From NCBI RefSeq assembly GCF_007970805.1, contig NZ_CP042433.1, positions 3,348,001 through 3,412,000 of the forward strand: a stretch of 64,000 bases of DNA, read 5' to 3'. Shown one piece after another: positions 1-8,590 of this stretch. The first letter of the stretch is position 1; each line of letters opens with the position of its first letter. The notes below the pieces were generated by a model that was not told where the DNA came from, made no database searches, and worked only from the letters and a program-made list of their open reading frames with translations. The DNA comes from Flavisolibacter ginsenosidimutans. GTDB lineage: Bacteria; Bacteroidota; Bacteroidia; Chitinophagales; Chitinophagaceae. Position numbers and translations under genes: made by a program.

Positions 1-357
1 CGGGAAAGCAACAGTTTTACAATTGTTGTCAACCGCTAATTGCAAGGAGTTTCGATAAGCATTTGCAAGCAAAATTCTTTCGTTTCTATTGCCGCCGTTC
101 CAAACCGGACCAACGGTATGAATGACAAATTTTGCGGGCAGATTTCCCGCGGTTGTGATCACCGCTTCGCCGGTTTTGCAACCGCCTTGCCGCGCAACAA
201 TCTTTTTGCATTCTTCCAAAATGGCCGGGCCGCCGGCACGGTGAATGGCGCCGTCAACGCCGCCACCGCCCATCAGCGATGAATTGGCCGCGTTTACAAT
301 TGCGTCAACTTTCATCCGGGTTATATCTCCTTTTGTTACTTCTACTTTGTCTTGCAT
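1..357 (-). CDS. Macro-domain protein (ADP-ribose-derivative hydrolase family), 3' part cut by window edge
   Basis: The 119 codons present start at the ATG at 355-357 and run off the left edge, so about 50 C-terminal residues of a usual 170-residue macro domain are missing. Visible signatures are the NAAN loop near residue 22, a [10 protein letters not shown] glycine loop around residues 30-40 and a later [21 protein letters not shown] stretch, which together form the ADP-ribose pocket. Members such as YmdB remove acetyl from O-acetyl-ADP-ribose or ADP-ribose from proteins; which substrate applies here cannot be read. It lies 20 bp downstream of kdsB on the same strand and could be co-transcribed with it. 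No signal peptide, so cytoplasmic. Confidence 0.85.
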   Translation of the reverse strand, partial: MQDKVEVTKGDITRMKVDAIVNAANSSLMGGGGVDGAIHRAGGPAILEECKKIVARQGGCKTGEAVITTAGNLPAKFVIHTVGPVWNGGNRNERILLANAYRNSLQLAVDNNCKTVAFP

Positions 358-377
358 AAAGGGCTTTTTAAAAGAGA

Positions 378-1094
378 TTACAATAATTCTTCGGCTCTTG
401 CCAAATCTTCCGGCGTGTCAATTTCCACGCCCATAAAATCTGTCACCACCATGCGCATGGGCACGCCGTTTTCGAGAAAGCGAAGGCACTCTACTTTCTC
501 CGCGTCTTCCAGCGGCGAAACAGGCCAGGTAGTAAAATCAATCAAGGCTTGCTTGCGAAAAGCATACACACCGATGTGTTCGTAATAGGTGATGGGAATG
601 GCCTTGTTTCGCGGATAAGGAATCACGCTGCGGCTGAAGAAAAGTGCGTTCATGTGCTTGTCCACGCAAACCTTCACATAATTCGGATCGGCTATCAGTG
701 TTTCATCGTTCAACACTTGCATTAACGAACCTACTTGTACGGATGGATGCTCAAATTGTTCGAGCAATTTTTCCAACGGTTCTTTTTTTACAAAAGGCGT
801 ATCGCCCTGCACGTTCACAATCACGTCGGCTTGCAGGTTTTGCGCGGCTTCGGCAATGCGGTCGGTGCCGCTTTCGTGTTCACCGGTTGTCATTACCGCT
901 TTGCCTCCATGCGAAACAATTTCATTGAAGATGATCTCGCTGTCCGTAGCCACAATCACTTCGTCAAACAAACCCGTGGCAACCGTGGCATCGTACGTGT
1001 GCCGGATGACGGATTTGCCTTTCAATTCGGCCATCAACTTTCCTTTGAACCGTGTGGCTCCGTATCGTGCGGGAATGAGTGCGATAGATTTCAT
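378..1094 (-). CDS. kdsB: 3-deoxy-manno-octulosonate cytidylyltransferase (CMP-Kdo synthetase)
   Basis: The 238-residue protein has the usual family length. It activates Kdo with CTP to give CMP-Kdo for lipid A inner-core synthesis in the cytoplasm. Signatures are the N-terminal nucleotide-binding run [13 protein letters not shown] (residues 7-19), GTDRIAEA near residue 76, VNVQGD near 93-98 carrying the metal-binding Asp, and a C-terminal [10 protein letters not shown]. The usual QGDEP motif reads QGDTP here, which leaves the metal-binding Asp intact. The ATG at 1092-1094 gives the canonical [10 protein letters not shown] start. The pathway partner kdsD is at 60.3-61.3 kb, so Kdo genes are scattered rather than clustered. 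Confidence 0.96.
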   Translation of the reverse strand: MKSIALIPARYGATRFKGKLMAELKGKSVIRHTYDATVATGLFDEVIVATDSEIIFNEIVSHGGKAVMTTGEHESGTDRIAEAAQNLQADVIVNVQGDTPFVKKEPLEKLLEQFEHPSVQVGSLMQVLNDETLIADPNYVKVCVDKHMNALFFSRSVIPYPRNKAIPITYYEHIGVYAFRKQALIDFTTWPVSPLEDAEKVECLRFLENGVPMRMVVTDFMGVEIDTPEDLARAEELL

Positions 1095-1118
1095 GAGGGC
1101 AAAAATAGTGAGGAGTGG

Positions 1119-1200
1119 GTGAGGTCAGAAGTCAGAAATAAGAAGTCGGAATTAAGAGAAAAATATCTGACTTCTGGCCTCCGGTTTCTGTCTTCAGGTC
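1119..1200. repeat. Word-built inverted repeat overlapping a stop codon (GTCAGAAGTCAGA type)
   Basis: The left arm at 1123-1136 (GGTCAGAAGTCAGA) pairs with 1166-1179 with one mismatch. Related words (AGAAGTC, CAGAAATAAG, CTGTCTTCAGG) fill the flanks. The right side overlaps the 3' end of the hydroxylase gene, whose TGA stop at 1194-1196 is part of a repeat word. It is one of a series of such elements in the window, each with its own wording. Confidence 0.7.
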
Positions 1201-2018
1201 TTCATTTTTCCAAATGGCCGCTTCAATAATTGCATAAAATTTTCGTCGTGTTCGTTTGGATAATATCTATCGAGGCCGTACTTCAGTTGAGAAGGTTCCA
1301 GTTCGCGGTAAGTACCAAACAAACGATCCCAAATGGAAAGCACCGCGCCGTAATTGCTATCAGTATATGGTTGCTGCCAGTGGTGATGAACCTTGTGCAT
1401 GTTGGGCGACACAAAGAAGTAACTAAGCGCATTATCAACTTTGTGTGGCAGGCTAATGTTGGCGTGTGTAAACGCAACGAAAAAAACGAGGATGGTTTGG
1501 TAAATCATCAGCGAGTAAACCGGTGCGCCGGCAACCACCGTTGCCAGTAAAAAGAAGACACCGCGAATGATGCTTTCCACCGGGTGATGCCGAAGGCCCG
1601 TTGTTGCATCCACGTTGTTATCGGCGTGGTGCACCGTGTGAAAGCGCCACAGCGCAAAGGTTTGGTGCAACGCAAAATGCGCCATCCAGCCGATGAAAAG
1701 ATCATAAACAAAAAACGAAAGCACGATGGTCATCAGCAGATTTGCGTGTACCCAATGCACCAGGCCAATGTTTTGACGTTGGCACCAATCGGCCAGCAAC
1801 ACGATCAAAACCGCAATGCCGGTTTGAATAACAAGATGCATGACCGTAAAGGAGAAGTTAACCACCGCGTGGCGGGTTTTGTTCTTTTTGTAATGCGGCT
1901 CCAACAGCGGAACGGCGCCTTCAAGTATCCAGAAGAAAAGCAAGCCGCCTACCAAAAACAGCAGGCGTTGTACGGGGTGTTGTTCAAGTGTTTTAAAATA
2001 GTCAAGCACGTTTTCCAT
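1194..2018 (-). CDS. Sterol desaturase / fatty-acid hydroxylase superfamily membrane protein
   Basis: The protein is 274 residues from the ATG at 2016-2018. An upstream in-frame extension reads through intergenic repeat sequence and is unlikely to be translated. Four to five hydrophobic segments are visible. The histidine boxes of the di-iron superfamily are present: H-x3-H near residue 105, HTVHH about ten residues later, a central H-x5-H, and HKVHHHW near residue 215. The enzyme should hydroxylate or desaturate a lipid in the inner membrane; the substrate cannot be read. A second member of this superfamily is at 42.8-43.5 kb but is only distantly similar. Confidence 0.85.
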   Translation of the reverse strand: MENVLDYFKTLEQHPVQRLLFLVGGLLFFWILEGAVPLLEPHYKKNKTRHAVVNFSFTVMHLVIQTGIAVLIVLLADWCQRQNIGLVHWVHANLLMTIVLSFFVYDLFIGWMAHFALHQTFALWRFHTVHHADNNVDATTGLRHHPVESIIRGVFFLLATVVAGAPVYSLMIYQTILVFFVAFTHANISLPHKVDNALSYFFVSPNMHKVHHHWQQPYTDSNYGAVLSIWDRLFGTYRELEPSQLKYGLDRYYPNEHDENFMQLLKRPFGKMKT

Positions 2019-2185
2019 ACAGCAAGAAAAAAGGTTGTCAACCGTGAATATACTGAAAGAAGGAAAGCCGCTTAAGGTGGCATTGCCTGTTTGGTGGACG
2101 CAGATTCTCTTTGCCGTGCGTTGTTCTGGACGTACAAGAGTGCGACGCAACGGAAGCCGAACAGAATTACTAAAGCTCGTCTTCT

Positions 2186-2224
2186 AAAAAGAAAAACGCT
2201 CAACCAAAGGCATGATTGAGCGTT
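2186..2224 (-). terminator. Intrinsic terminator of dnaN
   Basis: Arms AACGCTCAA (2195-2203) and TTGAGCGTT (2216-2224) form a 9-bp stem. Read on the minus strand the hairpin is followed by TTTTTCTTTTT. It lies about 70 bp past the dnaN stop codon. Confidence 0.75.
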
Positions 2225-2262
2225 CAAAGTCTTTTCGAAAAGCAAGGGCTGTGCTTAGAAAG

Positions 2263-2290
2263 TCCCTCTACCGGAGGGATTTAGGGAAGG
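2263..2290. repeat. G/C-rich hairpin of the TCCCT/AGGGA class
   Basis: TCCCTCTACCGGAGGGA is a self-complementary hairpin directly next to the dnaN stop, extended by TTTAGGGAAGG. Similar hairpins lie at 6121-6154, 13370-13400, 13581-13611, 34110-34140 and inside rlmD. Confidence 0.6.
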
Positions 2291-2293
2291 CCG

Positions 2294-3409
2294 TTACTGG
2301 TTCAACATCAGTGGCATCACCAGCATCAGCAAATCTTCGTCTTCGTCTTTCTCCGTGGGCTTGATTAATCCGGCTTTTGTTGGCGTGGAGAGTTCCATGC
2401 GCACTTCGTCGCTGTCGGCGGCGTTCAGCATTTCAATCAGAAAACGTGCGTTGAAAGCAATGGTAATGTCTTCACCGTCGTACTGGCATTTCATGCGTTC
2501 GTTTCCTTCAAACGAAAAGTCAACGTCCTGCGCGGCCAGTTGCAGTTCGCTGCCGTTGATCTGGAGCGCCACTTGATTGGTGCTCTTGTTGGAGAAGATG
2601 CTCACGCGGCGCAAAGCGCTTTGAAAATCGCCTTTGCCCACCGTCATTTTGTAAGGATTATCGGCCGGGATAACGACTTTGTAATCGGGGAACCGTGCAT
2701 CTATCAAACGACAACTCATTTGCGTGGTGCCGTGCTTAACAAACAAGTGATTGCTGTTGTAGCTTACGGTGATCTCGTCTTCGTTCACCGGCAGCGCCGA
2801 CTTTAAAAGATTGAGCGGCTTTTTGGGAACGATGAAAGAATCGTTTTTAGGGCAGCTTACATCGGTGCGCTTATAGCGAACGAGGCGGTGCGCATCGGTG
2901 GCCACAAATTGAATGTAGTCTTTGTTGAGTTCGAAGAAAACGCCGGTCATAGCGGGCCGCAAGTCATCGTTGCTCACAGCAAACAACGTTTTGCTGATGG
3001 CGGTTACGAGTGCCGATGAGGTCATCGTAAACGAAGTTGTGTCGTCGGCAGCGGGTTCTTTCGGAAAGTTGTCGGGGTTCTCGCCCATAACCTTGTACTT
3101 GCCGTTGTCGCTCGTAATTTCAATGGCGAAGTTCTTGTCAATATTAAAAGAGAGCGGCTGGTCGGGAATGTTCTTCAGCGAGTCCATCAGGATTTTTGCC
3201 GGGATGCAAACCTTGCCCGCTTCCTTTGCTTCAATGTCCAGTTGCACCCGCATCACGGTTTCCAGGTCGGTGGCCACCACGCTCAGCTTGTTCTTTTCAA
3301 TTTCAAATAAAAAATCTTCGAGAATGGGAAGAACCGTGTTGGCATTGATGACGCCGTTGATGTGTTGCAGTTGTTTCAGCAGGCTGGAAGAGGAAACGAT
3401 AAACTTCAT
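2294..3409 (-). CDS. dnaN: DNA polymerase III subunit beta (sliding clamp)
   Basis: The 371-residue protein has the family length and opens with the typical MKFIVSSSSLLKQLQHINGV. It forms the ring-shaped clamp that tethers DNA polymerase III and binds many repair proteins. The three clamp folds can be followed: ATDLETVMRV near residue 50, the conserved ATDAHRLVRY near residue 176 in domain 2, and the C-terminal LLMLVMPLMLNQ, equivalent to the hydrophobic C-terminus that lines the partner-peptide pocket. Start ATG at 3407-3409. It is not beside dnaA here; its neighbours are unrelated, as is common in Bacteroidota. Confidence 0.98.
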   Translation of the reverse strand: MKFIVSSSSLLKQLQHINGVINANTVLPILEDFLFEIEKNKLSVVATDLETVMRVQLDIEAKEAGKVCIPAKILMDSLKNIPDQPLSFNIDKNFAIEITSDNGKYKVMGENPDNFPKEPAADDTTSFTMTSSALVTAISKTLFAVSNDDLRPAMTGVFFELNKDYIQFVATDAHRLVRYKRTDVSCPKNDSFIVPKKPLNLLKSALPVNEDEITVSYNSNHLFVKHGTTQMSCRLIDARFPDYKVVIPADNPYKMTVGKGDFQSALRRVSIFSNKSTNQVALQINGSELQLAAQDVDFSFEGNERMKCQYDGEDITIAFNARFLIEMLNAADSDEVRMELSTPTKAGLIKPTEKDEDEDLLMLVMPLMLNQ

Positions 3410-3563
3410 GTTCGTACAATTTCAGTGGAGGCGAAACTAAGGATTTTTGCCGCAAAGTTTAGGACTGTTTATCAACGCCAATCCCTTCCTAACTTTCGCG
3501 TTTTAGAGCCTCTTGCGGCCCGTATTTTGAAGGAATGTTTAGCCCTGAAAGTTTGCAACAAAT

Positions 3564-3647
3564 GTTCGCCGTTCACGGTCTGCCGTGGCCAAAGCAATGC
3601 ACGCCACAAACGTTAAACGGCGAACGTTGAACTGTAAACCGCGAACG
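3564..3647. repeat. Word-built inverted repeat (GTTCGCCGTT type)
   Basis: GTTCGCCGTT at 3564-3573 pairs with AACGGCGAAC at 3616-3625. Related words follow (CACGGTCTGCCGTGG on the left; GTTGAACTGTAAACCGCGAACG on the right side). It lies between divergently transcribed dnaN and the 3686 gene, so it is not a simple terminator. Confidence 0.6.
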
Positions 3648-3655
3648 TATTTTTG
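3627..3655 (+). promoter_or_regulatory. Putative Bacteroidota-type promoter for the 3686-6120 gene pair
   Basis: TATTTTTG at 3648-3655 fits the TAnnTTTG -7 box, with TTG at 3627-3629 an 18-nt spacer upstream. The predicted start codon lies 30 nt downstream. The -7 box directly abuts the inverted repeat at 3564-3647. Confidence 0.45.
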
Positions 3656-3685
3656 CAAGTCGAATGTTTGCGTTTAAAATGAAAT

Positions 3686-5023
3686 ATGCTGGAAAAAATC
3701 TTTAGCTGGTCCAAAAAGAAAGAAGGAGAGGAAGAAGGGCGAAGCAACGAGCCGTCCATTCGTTTTGGGCGCTACTCAGACAACAACAAGCCCGTACCCA
3801 AAGTAGAAAAATGGAACGAGGCCGAAAGCCTGTTCAAAGAAAAAAAATACGACGAGAGCATCGCCGCTTTTTTTGATTACCTGCGCGACGAAGCCGAGGA
3901 CAACGTGCGGCTGGTAAAGGAAGCAGGGCAATCCAAGTTCCTGTTTTACCAGGGCTCAAAAATCGTTCGCGGCTACTTCAACAACGAAAGGCTGGAAGCC
4001 GAAATTGCGCTGGCGCAGATGCCACAACCCAGTGTGCCCGTGATGCGCCGCCTGCTGGAGATGAACTTCAGTTTGTACTACAGCCGCTATGCCTTACACG
4101 AAGGAAAGATTTACATGTTCTTCGACAGCGATATTGAAACCGCCAACCCCAGCAAATTGTATTATGGCTTAAAAGAACTGGCCACCAAGGCCGACAAACA
4201 GGACGACCTGTTGGTAGCGGATTTCACCACGCTGCTGCCCGTTGACGTGGAGCACATCGTGCAAATCCCGGATGAAGAAAAAGCCGTCAAGCACAAATTT
4301 TTCAGGCAGTGGATTGAAGAGACGATCAATCTTATCGGCACCGTTGACAACGACAAATACTCCGGAGGCATTGCTTACCTGCTGCTGGCGCTTGCTTACC
4401 GCATTGATTACCTCGTTGTGCCCGAAGGCAAGCTGCAGGCCGAGTTGGAAAAAATCGTGGAAATTTATTTCCGCAAAGACAACCGCCCCGTCACCGAAAA
4501 AAATGGTGAGATGATGGACTGCTTTCAAAAGCTGGCTACGAAGGACAAGACCGAATTTTATCCTTACCTCTTCCGCTCAAAACATACCTTTTCCATTGTA
4601 ACGCCGCAGAATTACAAAACCGTTGCGGACGCCATCTACAACGCCAACCAAAACATTGGCTGGTATCGCGAACACAAGATGCCCGATGTTGCGGCCCGCA
4701 TCAGCGAATACGGTTTTTCGTACTGTCAGTATTCGTACAGTTTGCCAAAACCCGTCACCGAATTGTTTCAACTGTTTATGATGATCAATTACCCGGACTA
4801 TTTTATCGCCCTGGGTTATACCGATGTTTTTTATGACAAGGAGAAAGGCGAATACAACAAAGAGAAAATTAAAGAATACGTTGATGTCGTCATTGCCCGC
4901 TGGAAAGAAAAATATCCCGAACTAAAATTTGATGTGGAAAAGCTGAAGTACGAAAACCCGGTGGCTTTCAACCAAACCTTTACAACGGAAGTCGAGTACC
5001 TTAATTTAGAAAGCAAACAATGA
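3686..5023 (+). CDS. Unknown cytosolic protein with a YbjN/secretion-chaperone-like segment
   Basis: The 445-residue protein has no signal peptide or membrane segment. The N-terminus is very lysine/glutamate-rich (KKKEGEEEG, residues 10-18). Residues 40-70 resemble a single TPR-like helix pair. Residues 80-180 carry a pattern like YbjN or CesT chaperones: small-to-medium strands, then MPQPSVPVMRRLLE-NFSLYYSRYAL-GKIYMFFDSD, then KLYYGLKELA. The rest, to residue 445, is unfamiliar helical sequence. The stop overlaps the start of the next gene as ATGA (5020-5023), so the two are translationally coupled. The C-terminal domain of that protease shows a similar pattern. Function unknown; a protein-holding or substrate-presenting role for the protease is inference. 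Confidence 0.8.
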   Translation: MLEKIFSWSKKKEGEEEGRSNEPSIRFGRYSDNNKPVPKVEKWNEAESLFKEKKYDESIAAFFDYLRDEAEDNVRLVKEAGQSKFLFYQGSKIVRGYFNNERLEAEIALAQMPQPSVPVMRRLLEMNFSLYYSRYALHEGKIYMFFDSDIETANPSKLYYGLKELATKADKQDDLLVADFTTLLPVDVEHIVQIPDEEKAVKHKFFRQWIEETINLIGTVDNDKYSGGIAYLLLALAYRIDYLVVPEGKLQAELEKIVEIYFRKDNRPVTEKNGEMMDCFQKLATKDKTEFYPYLFRSKHTFSIVTPQNYKTVADAIYNANQNIGWYREHKMPDVAARISEYGFSYCQYSYSLPKPVTELFQLFMMINYPDYFIALGYTDVFYDKEKGEYNKEKIKEYVDVVIARWKEKYPELKFDVEKLKYENPVAFNQTFTTEVEYLNLESKQ

Positions 5024-6120
5024 CAACCCAACAGATTATAGAACTCTTTCGCCCGGCAATTATTCAGATTGCAACACAAGGAAGTACCGGCACCGGCTTT
5101 TACGTAAAAGAGTTTGATCTCATTGTAACCAACGAACACGTGGCCGGCAAAAACGCCGAAGTCACCATTGCCGGACGCCTCTTTGAAAAGCGCATTGCAA
5201 GGGTGTGGTACACCGATAAAAAACACGACCTCGCTTTTTTGCAACCGCCTGCCGATGTGGTGTTGCCCGAAGTGAAACTGGGCGATTACGAAGACGTGCA
5301 GGACGGCGAAGTGGTGGTGGCCATCGGCCATCCGTTTGGTTTGAACTATACCGCTACCCAAGGCGTGATTTCAAAGCGGGACCGTGTTCGCGACGGCGTC
5401 AAATACATACAGATTGACGCAGCCATCAATCCCGGCAACAGTGGCGGACCGCTGGTTAATAAAAAGGGTGAAATCATCGGCATCAATTCTTTCATCATCA
5501 AAGGTGGCGACAACCTTGGCTTTGCCTTGCCGGTGAGTTACATCCGCGAAGCACTGCAACTTTATCTTCCGTACCGGGGACAGCCTTCTACGCGTTGCCA
5601 CAGTTGCAACAACCTGGTGCTTGCATCGAACATCGAAGCCACAAAATATTGTCCGTATTGCGGCACCGAAGTAAAGCTGCCGCAAATGCCGGAGAAAGAA
5701 TCAAAGCCCGTTGGCATAGCCAAAACCGTTGAAGAAATTTTAGGCGAGTTGGGTAAAGAAGTAAAGCTGGCGAGAGACGGCAACAACAACTGGAGCGTGA
5801 AAGAAGGCGGCGCCAAAATCAAAATCAATTACAATCCCGAAAATTATTTCGTGGCCGGCGATGCCTATCTCTGCCAATTGCCGTCCGACACCACGATGAT
5901 AAAACCGCTTTACCAGTTTTTACTGGAAGAAAACTTTAAGCTCGATGGACTTGTGTTGAGTTGCCTGCGGCAAAACATCGTGCTTTCCTGCATCATGTAC
6001 GACTTGGACATGACGAAAGAAAACGGCATCGAAATGTTTCGCGACCTCTTTCAAAAAGCCGATTATTACGACACGCTGCTGGAGAAAGAATACGGGTGTC
6101 AGGAGTTGCTGGAAGAATAA
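5020..6120 (+). CDS. Cytosolic trypsin-like serine protease with zinc ribbon and C-terminal YbjN-like domain
   Basis: The 366-residue protein starts with an HtrA/DegP-type protease fold (residues 8-180). The catalytic triad reads His40 (TNEHV), Asp70 (KKHDLAF) and Ser141 (NPGNSGGPL). There is no signal peptide or transmembrane anchor, and no PDZ domain follows, unlike DegP/DegQ. Residues 191-214 form a zinc ribbon with two C-x2-C knuckles (RCHSC and YCPYC). Residues 230-366 form an alpha/beta domain (AYLCQLP, LYQFLLEENFKLDGL, IVLSCIMYDLD) like YbjN or secretion-chaperone folds. The first ATG overlaps the upstream stop. It is most likely a cytoplasmic quality-control or regulatory protease working with the upstream protein; substrate unknown. 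Confidence 0.88.
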   Translation: MTTQQIIELFRPAIIQIATQGSTGTGFYVKEFDLIVTNEHVAGKNAEVTIAGRLFEKRIARVWYTDKKHDLAFLQPPADVVLPEVKLGDYEDVQDGEVVVAIGHPFGLNYTATQGVISKRDRVRDGVKYIQIDAAINPGNSGGPLVNKKGEIIGINSFIIKGGDNLGFALPVSYIREALQLYLPYRGQPSTRCHSCNNLVLASNIEATKYCPYCGTEVKLPQMPEKESKPVGIAKTVEEILGELGKEVKLARDGNNNWSVKEGGAKIKINYNPENYFVAGDAYLCQLPSDTTMIKPLYQFLLEENFKLDGLVLSCLRQNIVLSCIMYDLDMTKENGIEMFRDLFQKADYYDTLLEKEYGCQELLEE

Positions 6121-6154
6121 ATTCCCCCTGTCTCCCTAAAGGGGACAGGGGAAT
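6121..6154. repeat. Palindromic intergenic hairpin between protease and recX
   Basis: ATTCCCCCTGTC (6121-6132) pairs with GACAGGGGAAT (6144-6154) with one bulged base, around a TCCCTAAAGG loop. It begins right after the protease TAA and ends 3 bp before the recX ATG. The loop words recur at 34.1 kb. No T-tract follows, so it is not a standard terminator. Confidence 0.65.
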
Positions 6155-6157
6155 CGT

Positions 6158-6634
6158 ATGCAAAAAAAACATCTCACAAAGGAGCAAGCCATCATGAAAC
6201 TGCGGCAATACTGCGCTTACCAGGAACGCAGCCACAGCGAGGTGCAGCAAAAGCTTTGGGATTTGGGCGTGTGGCGTTCGGAGCACGATGCCATCATCTC
6301 TTCTTTAATTGAAGACGATTACCTGAACGAAGAACGTTTTGCAAAAGCCTTCGTCGGCGGAAAGTTTCGGATGAAGGATTGGGGCCGTAAAAAAATTTAT
6401 TACGGCCTGAAAGAAAAAGGTGTGAGCGAATACATCATCAAGCGGGCCATGAAAGAAATTGACGACGAAGCATACGGCAAAACACTCCATGAACTGGCCG
6501 AAAAAAAATACGCCTTGCTTAAGGGCGAACAATACTTGGTGCGCAAGAAAAAAACGATGGATTACCTTTTGCAAAAAGGCTACGAACCGGCGCTGGTAAC
6601 AAGCATCGTAAACAGTTTTGGCGGCAAAGAATAA
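6158..6634 (+). CDS. recX: Regulatory protein RecX
   Basis: The 158-residue protein has the three-helix tandem modules of RecX: CAYQERSHSEVQQKLWDLG (residues 21-39), IEDDYLNEERFAKAFV near residue 50, and DYLLQKGYEPALVTSIV at the C-terminus. RecX binds RecA filaments and restrains recombinase activity. recA is not in the window. Start ATG at 6158, 3 bp past the palindrome that follows the protease gene. Cytoplasmic. Confidence 0.93.
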   Translation: MQKKHLTKEQAIMKLRQYCAYQERSHSEVQQKLWDLGVWRSEHDAIISSLIEDDYLNEERFAKAFVGGKFRMKDWGRKKIYYGLKEKGVSEYIIKRAMKEIDDEAYGKTLHELAEKKYALLKGEQYLVRKKKTMDYLLQKGYEPALVTSIVNSFGGKE

Positions 6635-6662
6635 AGTATTTTCGTGGGTAAATTTCCTTTGC

Positions 6663-6854
6663 ATGAAACACCTGCTGCTTTCCTGCTTTTCATTCCTCTC
6701 TCTTTTCCTTTTTGCCCAAACCGATTCAATCCGAAAGATTAAACCGGGCCAGCAAACCAGCTTCGACAAATACGAGTTGCTCATCATTGCCCTTGTGGGT
6801 TTGCTCCTGCTCATGGGTTTGCGGTTTTGGTTTAAACGAACAAGAAAGCAATAA
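6663..6854 (+). CDS. Small secreted/membrane protein, unknown function
   Basis: The 63-residue product starts MKHLLLSCFSFLSLFLFAQ, a clear signal peptide ending in the FAQ cleavage style common in Bacteroidota. After a short polar stretch (about residues 19-36) comes a hydrophobic helix LLIIALVGLLLLMGLRFWF (residues 38-56) and a basic tail KRTRKQ. That suggests a cleaved type I membrane protein with its tail in the cytoplasm. It lies 28 bp after recX and 57 bp before the GT39 gene, probably in one transcript. No family recognised. Confidence 0.65.
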   Translation: MKHLLLSCFSFLSLFLFAQTDSIRKIKPGQQTSFDKYELLIIALVGLLLLMGLRFWFKRTRKQ

Positions 6855-6911
6855 GCGCCGGCCGCTCAAATCAACCAGATGCCTGTAATTCCGCATCTTT
6901 GAAAAATCCTT

Positions 6912-8558
6912 ATGCCACGCAAACTTCCCGCAGAAATTATCATTGTTATTGGCGCACTTCTCTTGTTTGTTCCCTTCTTGGGCACAACGCATTTGTTTGA
7001 TTGGGACGAGATCAACTTTGCCGAAGCCAGCCGCGAAATGCTGGTGACGCACAATTACGCCATTCCGCAAATTGCCTTTGAACCCTTTTGGGAAAAGCCG
7101 CCGCTGTTTTTTTGGTTGCAAGTGCTTTGCATGAAACTTTTCGGCGTAAACGAATTTGCCGCACGACTGCCCAATGCGCTTTGCGGCGTACTTACGCTGG
7201 TTCTTCTTTACCGCCTTGGAAAAAAATTAGTGAACGAACAGTTTGGCTGGATGTGGGTTCTTGTTTATGCAGGTTCGCTTCTTCCGCAGTTGTATTTCAA
7301 GTCGGGCATCATTGATCCGTGGTTCAACCTTTTTATTTTTTTGGCGGTTTACCAATTAAGCGTTTATTCCGATGCAAGGCCCAGCCGCCCGCTGAGGCGC
7401 ATTGTTCTTGCCGGCTTGTTTACCGGCCTTGCCGTGATGACGAAAGGCCCGGTGGCTTTGCTCATCACTGGTTTGTGTTACGGCGTGTTTGCCATCGGCA
7501 CAAGGTTTCGAAACTTCATGAAGCCGCTGCACATCTTGCTCTTTTTGGCCGTAACGGGGCTGGCCGGCGGACTTTGGTTTATTGCCTTGCTGGCAAACGG
7601 GCAGCAGCACATCATCACCGAATTTATTCTTTACCAGGTCCGCCTTTTTCAAACCGAAGACGCGGGCCACGGCGGACCGTTTTTTTACCATTTTATCATC
7701 CTGCTCATTGGTTGTTTTCCCGCTGCAGCGTTAAGCATTCTTTCCATGCGCATCGGCAATCGCGTAAACGAAACGCCACGCCATTTTCACCGCTGGATGA
7801 TGATTTTGTTTTGGGTGACGCTTCTGTTATTTTCGATTGTCAAAACAAAGATTGTTCATTATTCTTCGCTTTGCTATTTTCCACTAACCTATCTCGCCAC
7901 CGTTAGCTTTTATCATTTGTACCGCCGCAAATGGAACTTGCCAAGTTGGAACAAGTGGTTACAAGTTGCCACCGGCCTTTTGCTGTCCCTGCTCATTCTT
8001 ACCGTTACGTTTATTGATCAACTGAAGCCCTACCTTTTGCAACCCGGAAGAATAAAAGATGCCTTTGCAAGAGCAAACCTGCAGGCGCAGGTTGAATGGA
8101 GCGGCTGGGAAAAATTACCCGGACTGATTTTGTTGGCCGGTGTCGTTGTATTTGTGCTTCGCGTGAACCAGAGTGTACGCAGGGCTTTGGTGGCTTTGTT
8201 TGTAGCAGCGCTTGTTGGCATCAACTTAACCATCGTTCTCATCACGCCCAAAGTAGAGCCTTACTCGCAAGGCGCGGCGATAGAATTTTACCAAAGCAAG
8301 AAGGCCGAAAATGCGTTAGTTGAGCCGCTGCGCTTTAAAAGTTATGCGCATCTTTTTTACACGATGCGTCCGCCGCAGTTTACGCGAAGTTTGGCCGATA
8401 GTATTAAACAATTCAACACACATCCGGAAGTCCCGGTTTATTACGTGGGCAAGATTCAGAACAAGGATGAGAACGAAAGGGAGATGCCCTACCTGCAAAA
8501 GCTTTACGAGAAGAACGGTTTTGTGTTTTACAAGCGAAATTCGGGCAACACACCGTGA
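6912..8558 (+). CDS. GT39-family (ArnT/PMT-like) integral membrane glycosyltransferase
   Basis: The 548-residue protein has around 11 transmembrane segments and a large periplasmic C-terminal part (from about residue 440). The family's catalytic acidic motif is present as DWDEINFAEASREML at residues 28-42, followed by FEPFWEKPPLFFWLQ, the substrate loop typical of ArnT-like enzymes. Such enzymes transfer a sugar from a polyprenyl-phosphate donor to lipid A, glycolipid or protein on the outer face of the inner membrane. Which acceptor applies here is unknown. A second GT39 enzyme is at 18.0-19.7 kb. Start ATG at 6912. Confidence 0.9.
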   Translation: MPRKLPAEIIIVIGALLLFVPFLGTTHLFDWDEINFAEASREMLVTHNYAIPQIAFEPFWEKPPLFFWLQVLCMKLFGVNEFAARLPNALCGVLTLVLLYRLGKKLVNEQFGWMWVLVYAGSLLPQLYFKSGIIDPWFNLFIFLAVYQLSVYSDARPSRPLRRIVLAGLFTGLAVMTKGPVALLITGLCYGVFAIGTRFRNFMKPLHILLFLAVTGLAGGLWFIALLANGQQHIITEFILYQVRLFQTEDAGHGGPFFYHFIILLIGCFPAAALSILSMRIGNRVNETPRHFHRWMMILFWVTLLLFSIVKTKIVHYSSLCYFPLTYLATVSFYHLYRRKWNLPSWNKWLQVATGLLLSLLILTVTFIDQLKPYLLQPGRIKDAFARANLQAQVEWSGWEKLPGLILLAGVVVFVLRVNQSVRRALVALFVAALVGINLTIVLITPKVEPYSQGAAIEFYQSKKAENALVEPLRFKSYAHLFYTMRPPQFTRSLADSIKQFNTHPEVPVYYVGKIQNKDENEREMPYLQKLYEKNGFVFYKRNSGNTP

Positions 8559-8590
8559 TGAAGTTGCTTACTTGCCCAATAACGGACAAG

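Larger units (their letters stand above)
2050..2292. repeat. Composite intergenic element, copy 1 (GTGCGACGCAAC core plus hairpins)
   Basis: This gene-free stretch between the hydroxylase and dnaN contains, in order, a degenerate left edge around 2056-2080, the dispersed core at 2131-2151 (CGTACAAGAGTGCGACGCAA then C), a terminator hairpin with arms CTCAA/TTGAG, a linker AAAAGCAAGGGCTGTG, and a G/C-rich hairpin at 2263-2290. The same order (core, CTCAAyCA hairpin, AAAAGCAAG linker, GGAAGG-type hairpin) recurs at 13.4-13.6 kb. The left boundary is uncertain. Confidence 0.6.

Noticed and set aside
1194..2150. Longer start for the sterol desaturase-type protein at 2150
   Set aside because: The added 44 residues are Arg/Cys-rich and encoded by the composite repeat; the ATG at 2018 precedes the first membrane helix sensibly.
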